Positions 54,995 to 64,000 of a stretch of 64,000 bases of DNA are shown one piece after another (position 1 is the first letter of the stretch; the number at the start of each line of letters is the position of its first letter). The stretch spans positions 248,001 to 312,000 of the forward strand of contig NW_020167530.1 of NCBI RefSeq assembly GCF_001641265.1, given 5' to 3'. This stretch comes from Pseudogymnoascus destructans (lineage: Eukaryota > Ascomycota > Leotiomycetes > Thelebolales > Thelebolaceae). The position numbers and the translations under genes are program-made. A model generated the notes under the pieces. The model did no database searches. It worked only from the letters and a program-made list of their open reading frames with translations, and was not told the origin of the DNA.

Positions 54995-56861
54995 CTAGCC
55001 CCAGACGCTGGCCTGCACGGCGAGGGAGCCCTTGCCCCATACGCCGCCACCAGCGCCCTTGCCCCATCCCATGCCGCCGTTTCCGTTACCGTTTCCATTA
55101 CCGGCCTGCGCGTTCGCAGCGCCATCCCTGGCATCCTCGCTCTTCTCCTGTGCCGCTGGGGCGCCGAAGCCGTAGCTCAGCGGAGAGGGGAGGGGGGTAG
55201 TGCGGCCCTTTTGGGCGGTTGCTTGGTTAGGCGCCGCGGTGGAGGTGGTGGGGGTAGTGGTGCCGGTGGTAGCGGTGGAGTTGCTAGAGTTGGCAGTAGT
55301 TGCCGCTGGGCGGGTGCCGATTGGCGCCACGCTGCCAGACTGTCCCTTTGCGTTCGGCGGCGAGTTAGCAGCCGGGGATCCGCTCGAGCCGCGGTTCTCG
55401 AATGGGCTCGAGCGCTCCTCGGCGGGGGTGCCTACTGCGCCAGCAGCGGCGTCCTTGTGGGCGGGTGCCTCAAAGGCAAGAGGGGAGTGGCCACGGCCGG
55501 GCTGGGCGGGGGTGGATTGGCGGGTGACGCCGTTCTCATCGACGAAGGAGCCCTCGGAGAAGGTGGAGTCGCCGTAGAGGGCGGACCGCTGGCGGGCAAT
55601 CAGATCGCGGCGCGAGTCGTTGGACATCGTGGAGGGGGAGAGGGCTCGGTCGGGCTTGGTGCCGAAGGCGGAGAGTTCGGCGAGGGCGGCTGCGGGGATG
55701 TCAGCGTTTGTGTTCTTTTGTGGTGGGGTGAAGTGGCGTGTGGAGAGAAAGGGGAGGCGGATGAGGGAGACAGGGAGCGGTTATTGGGGCTGGCGGCGGG
55801 GAGAAATGGGGGATTGGAAGAAAAGGAAATGGGAGGCAGTGGCCCCTAGGAACATGCCTAGGAACATGCCTAGGAACACGCCTAGGAAACAGTGGAGGTA
55901 AGAGAAGACATGCGTGCACATTCGCCACAAAGGAAACCGTAAGGAAACCGCCAAAGAAAGCCAAAGCCAGCCACCATCTGTGAAGAAGAGGAGGGAGAGG
56001 GAAAAAATGCCATTCCGATTACTCGAGAGAAGAGGGAGGCCTACTGCGGTTATACTGCTGCTCCTGGTGGTAGTTGCGGAGCTCGCGCTCGCGCTGCGCC
56101 GCCATGCGCCTCTTGGCCTGGAGCACCTGCTCGGCCTCGCTGGCGCCGCGGGCCGGCTGGTGCCGCTGCGTCGCGTAGAAGGACTGCAGGTTCGACGCCG
56201 AGAAGGAGCGCGCGTCGCCGCTGAAGTCGTTACCGCCGGCGCCTACGCTTACGGAGTTGTGGCGAGGTGGACCGGCTAGAGGAGGGGTTAGTGGCTGGTT
56301 CCGTAGTAGGCAGGGAGAGGAAGGAAGGGGGACGCAAGGGGGACGCACAGTATTGATCGGGGAACGAGCGTGCGGGTGCGCCGAGGGGCGCGGAGTCCCG
56401 GCGGGCTGGAGCGCTGAAGGCCTTCCCGCTCTTGAAGAGATTCTCGACCGCACGGTCGACCTCTGGTATAGTATTAGCCCCTGAACTTTATTTCGAAGTG
56501 GTGATCCCATGGCGTAGCGCAACAGCCGGTACGCCGCGTATACAGCATCCGACCATCTGCTGCGCCGTAACCGTCTCGGTCATATTTTTTCCACGAGGTA
56601 TATTGTGTTGTATAGGGGTCTTGGGGTGTTGCGAACGTACCCTCTAACTGGGAGCCGAAGGCGGTTGAGTCCTCGCGCGGCGCGACGGAGCTGGCACCTG
56701 TGGAGAGCATAAGTCAGCGACATCATCCATCATCCGTTCCGGCGAACTGGAGGGGCGGCAGGGTGGTCCTCCTTACCTGATCTCGCGGGGGGGGTCTGGT
56801 GTTCCCAGGTGGCCTGACCGGCGGCGGTGGCTGGCCACTGCTGGTTATCGTAGTAAGACAT
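54995..56861 (-). CDS. Conserved fungal low-complexity protein, five exons, function unknown
   Basis: Exons 56861-56777, 56697-56641, 56462-56349, 56275-56045 and 55689-54995 join in consistent phase to 393 residues. Introns are 79, 178, 73 and 355 bp. The protein starts MSYYDNQQWP. It has a conserved short helix, EVDRAVENLFKSGKAF; a middle region, RHNSVSVGAGG to SASNLQSFYATQRHQP; and a helical Arg/Gln-rich block, EAEQVLQAKRRMAAQRERE then LRNYHQEQQYNR. Next comes SRRDLIARQRSALYGD, and the low-complexity tail ends LAVQASVWG. Exon joining is supported because these blocks occur in this order in relatives I recall from other filamentous ascomycetes. No catalytic domain is visible. The 355-bp fourth intron contains a short tandem repeat of CTAGGAACATGC (55846-55886). 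Confidence 0.75.
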
Positions 56862-57590
56862 AGCCGAGCGGGAGGGACGGAGACGGAAGCGCGCGCACGG
56901 GAGATGAGGTTGAGGTTGGTGGGAGGTGACGGGAGGTCGAAGTGGGAGAGTCGAAGGAGGGCGACGGAGAGGTAGAAGAGGGAGAGAGAGAGAGAGGAAG
57001 AGAGTAGATTCGATAGAGGAGTAGTCGGAGGGTAACGACGGGGAGAGTAGGTGACGTTTTCGTTGGTTGGTGGTTATAATGTTCGGAGGGGGGGGAACGG
57101 AAATAGAAGAAAAATGTTTGGGTGCTGGTGGTTTGAATTGCGGAGAGCGAGAATGGAGCCAGAACGGATAAGTGCGGTGGACACACTTTTTTCGGTGCAC
57201 AGTGGTTATGAACGTTGCAGGTTTTTGGACTTACCGAGATTGAATTGGACGGGCCGGGGGGGGGGGGGTGGAAGGAAGAAGAAACGAAAAATAGGAAGGA
57301 TAGGGGGGGTGGGGGATGGAGAGATGGAGGATGTGGGGTGAATGTAGTGAGAAGTAAGGTTGTAGAAGGAAAGGGTGATGGGGTGTGATGGATGGGGGGT
57401 GAATGTAGTGAGAAGTAGGGTTGTAGAAGGAAGGGTGTGATGGGGTGTGAATGGGAGAGTGAGGAGAGTGAAAGTGGGTGTAATTTGAGGAGGGTAGAGT
57501 GGTGGGTGGAGGGGGTGTGTATAGATGAAATAGAGAGGAAATAAAGAGGGAAATAAAGAGGGAAATAAAGAGGGAAATAAAGGCAGCAAG

Positions 57591-57640
57591 TGGTAGGGAG
57601 TGGTAGGGAGTGGTAGGGAGTGGTAGGGAGTGGTAGGGAG
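57591..57640 (+). repeat. Five copies of TGGTAGGGAG
   Basis: A perfect decamer array. Confidence 0.95.
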
Positions 57641-57790
57641 TGGGGGGTGAATGTAGAGAGAGAGTAAGGGGGAGATGAGAGAGGCATTTAAGGATGATGT
57701 AGCCAATGGGAATATTGGGATTATTCATATACTGGTGAATGTGTGAATTACGGAGTAATTCATGACTGATTGATGACCTCCCACACATCT

Positions 57791-57880
57791 CGTCTTTGTC
57801 GTCTTTGTCGTGTTTGTTGTCTTTGTCGTCTTTGTCGTCTTTGTCGTCTTTGTCGTCTTTGTCGTCTTTGTCGTCTTTGT
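57791..57880 (+). repeat. Ten copies of a CGTCTTTGT nonamer
   Basis: An array with a few variant units. On the minus strand one frame reads a long Lys-Asp-Asp repeat, but it has no gene context. Confidence 0.92.
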
Positions 57881-58397
57881 CTGCCACCCCCCCAAATTCC
57901 AAATTCACCCCTCGTGTCTCGTCATCGGCCACACCCCGCCAAGCCCCAGCGTCCTCGACGGAAAAAAAGGACCGTCTTGGAAGTCACTCTACCTCGCTTC
58001 CCCCACCCCGCCCACCAGTTTCTACACTGAAACAGATTGCTGAAGATGTACAGGTACGTCCGTCTTCAGGAAATCCTCCCCAATCTTACCTCGGCGCACA
58101 CACCACCACCAGACACCAGAACAGAACTGGCGGCGCGCTAGTCGAGTACAGTAGCGCCGCCGGGAGGGATGGGACTGAATGGGGGATAGTGCGAGGGAGG
58201 GATGCTGGGGAATGGAATGGGGGCATTGAGAGTGGGTGAGAGTGAGGTGAGTGATGCCATGGGGTACGCTGCGATGTGATACCGTCGACGGTCCACATAC
58301 TTCACGGTGTGAATATAGGCATGAGCATGCGCCATATGCACCCCCACCAAACAGACAACCCGCGAATGACATGCAACGGAGAAGGGTATCATTCATA

Positions 58398-58470
58398 AGC
58401 AGCCAGCAGCCAGCAGCCAGCAGCCAGCAGCCAGCAGCCAGCAGCCAGCAGCCAGCAGCAAGCAGCAAGC
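58398..58470 (+). repeat. Heptamer array AGCAGCC
   Basis: About ten copies of a 7-bp unit, the last ones varying to AGCAGCA. Confidence 0.92.
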
Positions 58471-58656
58471 ATATCTCAGCAAAATAACGCCACCCCATCC
58501 TATCCCTCGTGTCCTATCCCTCTCCAGTCCTATCCCACGCCTCAACCTCATCCCCCAAATCCCACGCCAAAGTTCAAACCTCACGCCAAATTCCCAAGTC
58601 GATGTAATTTTTAACCTCCCCTCATCCACCACCACCGCCATCCTCATGCACACCCC

Positions 58657-59402
58657 CTAAACCTCATCACAAAACCTCTCCTTCCCCCCCTCCCCCTCCT
58701 CCTCTCGCTCCTTCCTCTGCTCAACCCCCAACCGCCCCCCCCACCCCCTAACCCACCACCCCCCCCACGCCTCCAGCCCACTGGCCACCACCACAACGAC
58801 AACAACAACAATCGGTCCTATCGCCGCGTCCGCGCAGCCCGTCCAGATTATGCCCTGTGCCGGCGTACCGGGGGCGCCGCAGCGGGCTGGTGCTCGCGCG
58901 AGGGAGGCGATGAGGAGGAGGCGGGGGGGGAGGGAGAGGAGGGCGTCGATGAGGAGGGTTGTGGATAGGATGGTTGTTGGGAGGGGTGATTCCTGGTGGG
59001 GGGGTTAGCTGTGTGCACTTTATCTGCGACTGGCGGGAGGGCGTGGTGGGAAGGGGAGATGGAGGGGGTGTGGGAGTGGAGGGAATGAGTACACACCTTC
59101 ACGGCACCCCAGATCCCGAGTAGGCACGGCAGGACCAGAAGTTGGAGGTAGATCGCGTAGGCCTTCGCGAGACCCCATACTGGGTATAGTAGCGGTGAGG
59201 GGATGTGCGGGAGGAGCAGGGTGGTGAGGACGCTGGTTAGGAGGAGGAGGTCGGCGGCGAGGAGGGTGATGAGGCTGGAGAGGGGTGTTAGTTGTGTTTT
59301 TATCTTGAGAGGGGGGTCACGTGAGTGTGTGGATGGGGAGGGAGGATAGTTTCGGAGAGGAGGTGGACGAACCGATCTTTCGAAAGTGAAGGCCAGCGCC
59401 AT
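58657..59402 (-). CDS. Predicted small multi-pass membrane protein
   Basis: Two exons, 59402-59097 and 58992-58657, with a 104-bp intron (GTGTGT donor, CCACCAG acceptor), give 213 residues. Four hydrophobic segments are visible: SLITLLAADLLLLTSVL, AYAIYLQLLVLPCLLGIW, ILSTTLLIDALLSLPPRLLL and AIGPIVVVVVVVVASGL. The C-terminal tail is Arg/Glu rich. The first 35 residues (Pro/Arg rich) read less convincingly, so the start or a first intron may differ. I do not recognise the family. Confidence 0.5.
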
Positions 59403-60145
59403 GGCGATGGTGATGGTGATGGGTCTCGTGAGGCCATGGTATTCTTGCGTCCCTCTATTGAGGTTGGGTATCGTAGTTGGTTCGTCGTATCGTCAAAGGT
59501 CATGCCGAATCCAACTCTCGCACCCGCTTCAATCTTGAAATATCACCACTCTCACTTCCAACAATGCAGCAGCCGTTCAACAGCACGACGATTCGAATTG
59601 GGGAAAAAAAGAGAGATATGAAGCTCTTGTGACCTCGCCCAGCGCTCGCCGGCGGGGGACGCACACCTCGTTATAAGCTTTCGCGCGGGGTGGTTGGCGC
59701 GGGTGAGACACCCGCCAGCCACGGACGGGCAGACCTTGCTCTTCACGGCGTGGTTGGGGTGCGTCGTCGGTGACGTAGCAGGGGGGGAGTGAGTCTTTGA
59801 GACCGTTTTCGTCGCGGACCTGGATCTGAGATCGACCGCCGCTGATAAGAGCCAACTGCTTTAGGTAGGTAGGTAAGTTGTAGCTTGAGAGAGAGAGGGA
59901 GAGAGGAACCGGGGATCCGACAGGCGGAGGGAGCGAGGGCGGCACACACAGTAAGTTACGTACATCACCCACCGTGCGAACCGCGCTGCCGGGATCTCCG
60001 GATGGATTAAGCGATGGGGCTAAAACAGTACAGTACCTCGATCGTCGCGTCGCGTATCTCGTATCCGCTCCCAGTTTATGCGTGCGTCTCGTTTCCGTAA
60101 GTGCCGCCGTCGTCGTCGGTGGTACAGTACGTAGTGGTAGGTGGA

Positions 60146-60213
60146 TCGATCGAGAAGAGTACACAGCCCTATGAGCATAGATAGGACTTAGGGCTGTGTA
60201 TCTTCTCGATCGA
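60146..60213. repeat. Inverted repeat of about 26 bp
   Basis: Arms TCGATCGAGAAGAG-TACACAGCCCTA and its reverse complement with a one-base deletion, separated by 17 bases. Confidence 0.85.
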
Positions 60214-62238
60214 TGAGCTATGAGGAGCTGTAAGTAGAGTGCTACGGCGAACACTAACCGGCTTCACCGTGTGAATCATCCACCAACCACCCAGATGACC
60301 AATCCCTCACCTCACCTATCCTCCATAAACATACATCCCGACACGCCGCCACCGACAGCAACCAGCCAACCACGCATCCGGTGCGTGCCCGTCCGGCAAA
60401 CTTCCGTACTCTCCTCCGTCCCCTTTCCTGCGTCCTCTCTTGCATCCCCTCTCCTGCATCCCCTCCATCCAGCCCGCGCCCATCCAGCCAGCGCGTCCAT
60501 ACAGCTCATGCATCCCCCCCCACCGCCCCTCTCGACTGCCTCTCGACTCCCGCGCATCCGGAGACCTACCAGCTAGTGGCATACATACAACATGCAGCGA
60601 TGTGCGCCACGGCGGCGCGCGCCGCCGTGTACATCAATCACCCAACAGACAGCAGCAACAACACCAGTGCACATAACATCAAGCCGCCAAGCATGCATCC
60701 ATCCATCGCACGCATCGGGCTTTATCGGCCGGGATCGCCGGGTGCACGTCGTGCCGCCAAGCCAGGTTGCAGATCACGTGGACTGTTTGGGGTGGGTTAT
60801 GTGACGTGCCATATATCTGTTTTATTGTAAAAAAATGTGTACGGAGTACCAAGACAAATAAAAACCATGGATGGTCACGTGATTATAGCCTACCACGACG
60901 CCACTGCCGTCAGGCGGGGATGAGCTAGGGTTCGGCGTGATGGTGGTGGTGGCCGTGTCGGGACCGTGCGATGCGATGGCGATGAGATGGTGGCTGGCCT
61001 GGCGTGGGGTGCTTTATTGTGAGTGATTGTGCTTACGCTGTGAGAGGTTCTGCGATGTTTAGTCTGAGGGATGGGTGGGACTTGTGATGAGAGGTGTGAA
61101 GCGTGGGTGAGTCTGGGGTCGATGAGGCACAGGATGAGTATGGGGGATGCTGTGCGCTATAACCTGCGAGGACGAAGGGGATCTGTCGGACGGATGAGGT
61201 AAAGGGATGGTTCGTGCCAGCTGGTTGCGGAGAGACAGCGGGAAGAGGACGGACCGGGGTGGGGTGGTGCTGTACATACGCCAAGGAAAGGGGGGAGGGA
61301 TATAGGATAGAGGAGAGTAGAGTACAGCGTCGATGCGATGCGATGCGGCAATATGGATGGATTGAATGTCCGACTTTGCTGCTGCTGCGGAGGAGAGGTC
61401 TGTATCAGCCCCGTCAGCTCACTCGGCTTTCCCATGTCTGACATCCGGTCTCTGTCCATTGAGACCTGGTGGGTTGAGGAGCATTTCAAGGCGGCTTGGT
61501 AGTGACTCGCCAGCCAGGGAGCAGGGGCATTCCTCTCACGCCAACATACATCAAGACATGCTGTCCATGCTGTCTAGGAAGTTGGAAGCGCAAAGCAGCC
61601 TGTGGAGCATATCCTGCCTTTTCCATTCGCCCCGTCCGTCGTGCGGCGCGGCAGGAATGCGGGTGTGTGGGGAGAGGTCCAGGCTGATTGATATGTGATA
61701 TTTCGCGGCGCATAAGTTGACACCTCGGTTTTCTCCGTTCAGGCAGATCAGGAAAAGGGGTGCAGAAGGGATAGATGTATGTATATGTATGTGTGTATGT
61801 GTGGGCGGAGAAGCAGATGGTCATGAGGGGTGGTGTTGACAAGAATAGAGATAATCAGGGGTGAATAAAGAGTTGAGGGGAATTGATGTGTTAATATAGA
61901 CAATTTCGAAGTAATTTGGTTGGTATAGTATATTTTGGTATGGTTGTGGTATATTGTGGTGGTGGTGTGGTGTGGTGTGGCGTGGAACGAATGAGGTGGA
62001 ACGAATGAAGGGGTTGAAGGGGTGGAAGGGGTGGAAGGGGAAGGGGCGGAAGGGGTGGAAGGGTGGAAGGGGCGGAAGGGGCGGCAGGGGCGGCAGGGTG
62101 GATAAGGGTTAGTCCAGGGAAGACAGGGAAGGGGAAAGGAAGGGGTCCACCAACAATCTGGGCAGAGAATGCGAGGGGATCGATCGATGCTGGACCCCGA
62201 AGTACCTCTACTACCACACGCATTAGAGTAGCATAGGA

Positions 62239-62355
62239 GGAGTGAAGCGGCAGTTAAGGAGTGAAGCGGCAGTGAAGGAGTGAAGCGGCAGTGAAGGAGT
62301 GAAGCGGCAGTGAAGGAGTGAAGCGGCAGTGAAGAGTGAAGCAGGAGTGAAGTGG
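62239..62355 (+). repeat. Tandem array of GGAGTGAAGCGGCAGTGAA
   Basis: Five to six copies of a 19-bp unit with small variants. Confidence 0.92.
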
Positions 62356-62375
62356 AAAGTGCTGGATGCGTAGTA

Positions 62376-62845
62376 GTGGTGGTAGAGTAGAGTAGAGTAG
62401 AGTAAGTTAGAGTAGAGTAGTGGTGGTAGAGTAGTGGTGGTAGTGGTGGTAGTGGTGGTAGTGGTGGTAGTGGTGGTAGTGGTGGTAGTGGTGGTAGTGG
62501 TGGTAGAGTAGTTTGGTAGTGGTGGTAGTGGTGGTAGAGTAGCGGTGGTAGTGGTCTAGTGGTGGTAGTTGGTAGTGGTGGTAGTGGTGGTAGAGTAGCG
62601 GTGGTGGTGGTCTAGTGGTGGTCTAGTGGTGGTAGAGTGGCGGTGGTAGTGGTCTAGTGGTGGTAGTTGGTAGTGGTGATAGTAATGGCAGTGGTGGTAG
62701 TGGTCTAGTGGTAGACTTCTAGTGGTGGTAGTTGGTAGTGGTGATAGTGGTAGTCTTCTAGTGGTGGTAGGGTGATAGTGATGGCAGTGGTAGTCTTCTA
62801 GTGGTGGTAGGGTGATAGTGATGGCAGTGGCCTAGTGGTCTAGTG
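62376..62845 (+). repeat. Long GTGGTA-type minisatellite
   Basis: About 470 bp built from GTGGTAGTG units with longer-period variants containing CTAGTGGTAG and GTGATAGTGATGGCA. A strong purine/pyrimidine strand bias is evident. Confidence 0.92.
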
Positions 62846-63787
62846 GTAGAGTTCTTCCCAGTCCCCACTCTAGCAAAGTGACTTCCACCCCCATACTAAA
62901 CTCTATTGTATCTACCTGTACCTTTTTAGAGAACATACCACCACCACTACTAATTCCACACACAGCTCAGGGCTATCATCGCGACTCGAACAAAGAACAA
63001 TTCCACACACAGGCCGATCATCGCGTCGAACAAAGAACAATTCCACAGGATAATACTCAATTGATTGATTCCTCACTGTTCTCTCTACTATCTACTACCC
63101 TCCCATCCCCAAATTATTCCCCCCCTCCTATCTGCCACCCCCCCTCTCCCCCCCTTCCCCCTCCCCCCCTCCCCCCCTTCTCTCCCCCAAAAAACAATAA
63201 AACAATAATATTTCCTTTCGCCGATCCACCCAAAGCGTGCCTCACCTCAGAACAACGAACAACGAACAACGAACAACGAACAACGGACAGCGGACAACGG
63301 ACAGCGGACAGGACAGCAGACATCGGGCAAGAGTTCCTACTACTACTACTGTATGTAACTTACCTACCTACCACCTCCTACCTATACCACCCGACCCTTT
63401 TTTTTGTGCCTCTCTCTTTCCTAGAAGGGCCACTTTGTTGATCGTCCCGTATTCAGCCCCCCCCCAGCTCCTGCAATCCAATCCACGCCAGACCACTCTA
63501 CTCTCGACTACCTCGACTACCCTCGACTACCCCAACTACCCTCGACTACCCTCGACTACCCTCGACTACTCCCAACTACTCCAACTCCAAACAAACCATA
63601 CGCCCGCATCGACAATTAGCTCCGCCGATATTTCACGAACCTGGCTTGACTGCACCTCACATCCTCTTCACCCTTTATACGCCCTTTCTGTCGCTGGTCG
63701 CCTACCCTTTTCTGTCGTCCCTACCTCCCTCCTTCCCTCCCTCCCTCCCTCCACTCCATCTCCACTCCACTCCACCCCAATCCCTCC

Positions 63788-63832
63788 CGATCCTCAATCT
63801 CGATCCTCAATCTCGATCCTCAATCTCGATCC
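63788..63832 (+). repeat. Three copies of CGATCCTCAATCT
   Basis: A 13-bp tandem array about 100 bp before the putative start codon at 63927. Confidence 0.9.
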
Positions 63833-63926
63833 TGGTCCTCGAATAATTCACAACTCTGCCAACGACCTCCTTTCTCCTCCACAGGCACCCCCATACTCTG
63901 TCTGCCCAGGGGGAAACTCCAATTTG

Positions 63927-64000
63927 ATGGAGGGTCAGTCCAACAAGGGCCAATCTCAACATCAATATCATTCTTCCCAGTGGTCAAGGCTTGTCCGGCG
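63927..64000 (+). CDS. Possible 5' end of a gene running out of the window
   Basis: An ATG at 63927 after about 800 bp of pyrimidine-rich sequence opens a frame that stays open to the window end, starting MEGQSNKGQSQHQYHSS. A Gln/Ser-rich start is common in fungal regulators, but 24 residues are too few to assign a family. Confidence 0.4.
   Translation, partial: MEGQSNKGQSQHQYHSSQWSRLVR

Larger units (their letters stand above)
56862..58656. other. Minisatellite-rich spacer
   Basis: Upstream region of the five-exon gene, with pyrimidine tracts in the leader (minus strand). It then holds repeated blocks: GTGAATGTAGTGAGAAGTA twice near 57340-57410, AAATAAAGAGGG four times near 57537-57583, and the arrays listed separately. 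No gene was recognised. Confidence 0.6.
59403..63926. other. Long spacer and leader region rich in tandem repeats
   Basis: 4.5 kb without a convincing gene. The minus-strand frame at 59577-60254 is long but low in protein-like character. The right half is a series of minisatellites, and from about 63100 strong C/T-rich tracts resemble a fungal promoter and 5' leader for the gene starting at 63927. Confidence 0.55.

Noticed and set aside
57231..57932. Minus-strand frame with a Lys-Asp-Asp repeat and Ser/Pro/Leu-rich tail
   Set aside because: It is entirely composed of translated minisatellites in a spacer; overlapping frames are equally open.
58393..58653. Minus-strand frame with a Leu/Ala/Gly/Cys heptad repeat
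   Set aside because: Translation of the AGCAGCC heptamer array; the hydrophobic look is an artefact of the repeat.
59577..60254. Minus-strand frame of 225 residues
   Set aside because: Composition is irregular and rich in Arg/Ser/Pro, with no domain and no start context; it crosses the inverted repeat at 60146-60213, which suggests chance.
1..64000. CRISPR arrays, bacterial operons or ribosomal RNA
   Set aside because: The tandem arrays lack spacer structure, the genes have spliceosomal introns, and no rRNA-like sequence was seen.

Overview
The window is nuclear DNA from a filamentous ascomycete (Pezizomycotina). The evidence is 50-90 bp GT-AG introns inside conserved eukaryotic genes, chromodomain-bearing Ty3 retrotransposons, fungal pogo-type and hAT transposons, a short TTAGGG-type repeat, and host genes with clear fungal relatives (glycine decarboxylase P protein, MCP1-like, SQT1-like, an Est1-type protein, a 4CL-like acyl-CoA ligase). 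I cannot name the species.

Layout. 1-9.1 kb: a pogo-type (DDE_1) transposase split by a young, apparently intact Ty3/chromovirus (988-8661; LTRs of 311 bp that I read as identical; target duplication GACCC). 9.2-9.7 kb: a deletion derivative of a second pogo-like element. 9.7-14.4 kb: no recognisable gene. 14.4-21.6 kb: host genes (Est1-type protein, +; GCV2, -). 22.6-23.3 kb: a broken ankyrin gene. 23.5-41.4 kb: a nest of transposons. It holds a degenerate Ty1/copia element with a solo LTR inside it, a second Ty3 element with one stop codon, two hAT remnants, an AAA-ATPase gene broken by a solo LTR, and a truncated minus-strand Ty3 relic. 41.9-43.6 kb: a divergent gene pair (MCP1-like, U1-type zinc finger). 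45.1-48.6 kb: a cluster of LTRs in both orientations forming a large inverted repeat. 49-64 kb: host genes (acyl-CoA ligase with 6 exons, SQT1-like WD40 protein, a conserved fungal protein with 5 exons, a predicted membrane protein) separated by minisatellite-rich spacers, ending in a possible gene start at 63927.

Most interesting observation. The intact Ty3 element carries, between pol and the 3' LTR and on the opposite strand, a gene with three introns whose predicted 244-residue product has two CxxC pairs plus further cysteines, a helical C-terminal half and a basic patch. A second Ty3 relic (40.2-41.4 kb) has the same layout: an antisense open reading frame with a Cys cluster and a predicted coiled coil, lying 3' of pol and overlapping its end. 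A third relic of similar character was split by the insertion of Ty3 element 2 (27.8-28.3 kb and 35.0-35.1 kb), and 47.28-47.65 kb may hold a fourth. I read these as a family of antisense accessory genes carried by fungal LTR retrotransposons; what they do is unknown.

Relative order of events. The pogo copy was present before Ty3 element 1 inserted. The solo-LTR family at 26.2 and 36.8 kb inserted into already resident copia and AAA sequences. Ty3 element 2 inserted into an accessory-gene relic. One hAT inserted into a 64-bp tandem repeat next to a telomere-like motif. All exon coordinates are hand-derived from splice signals and reading-frame continuity.
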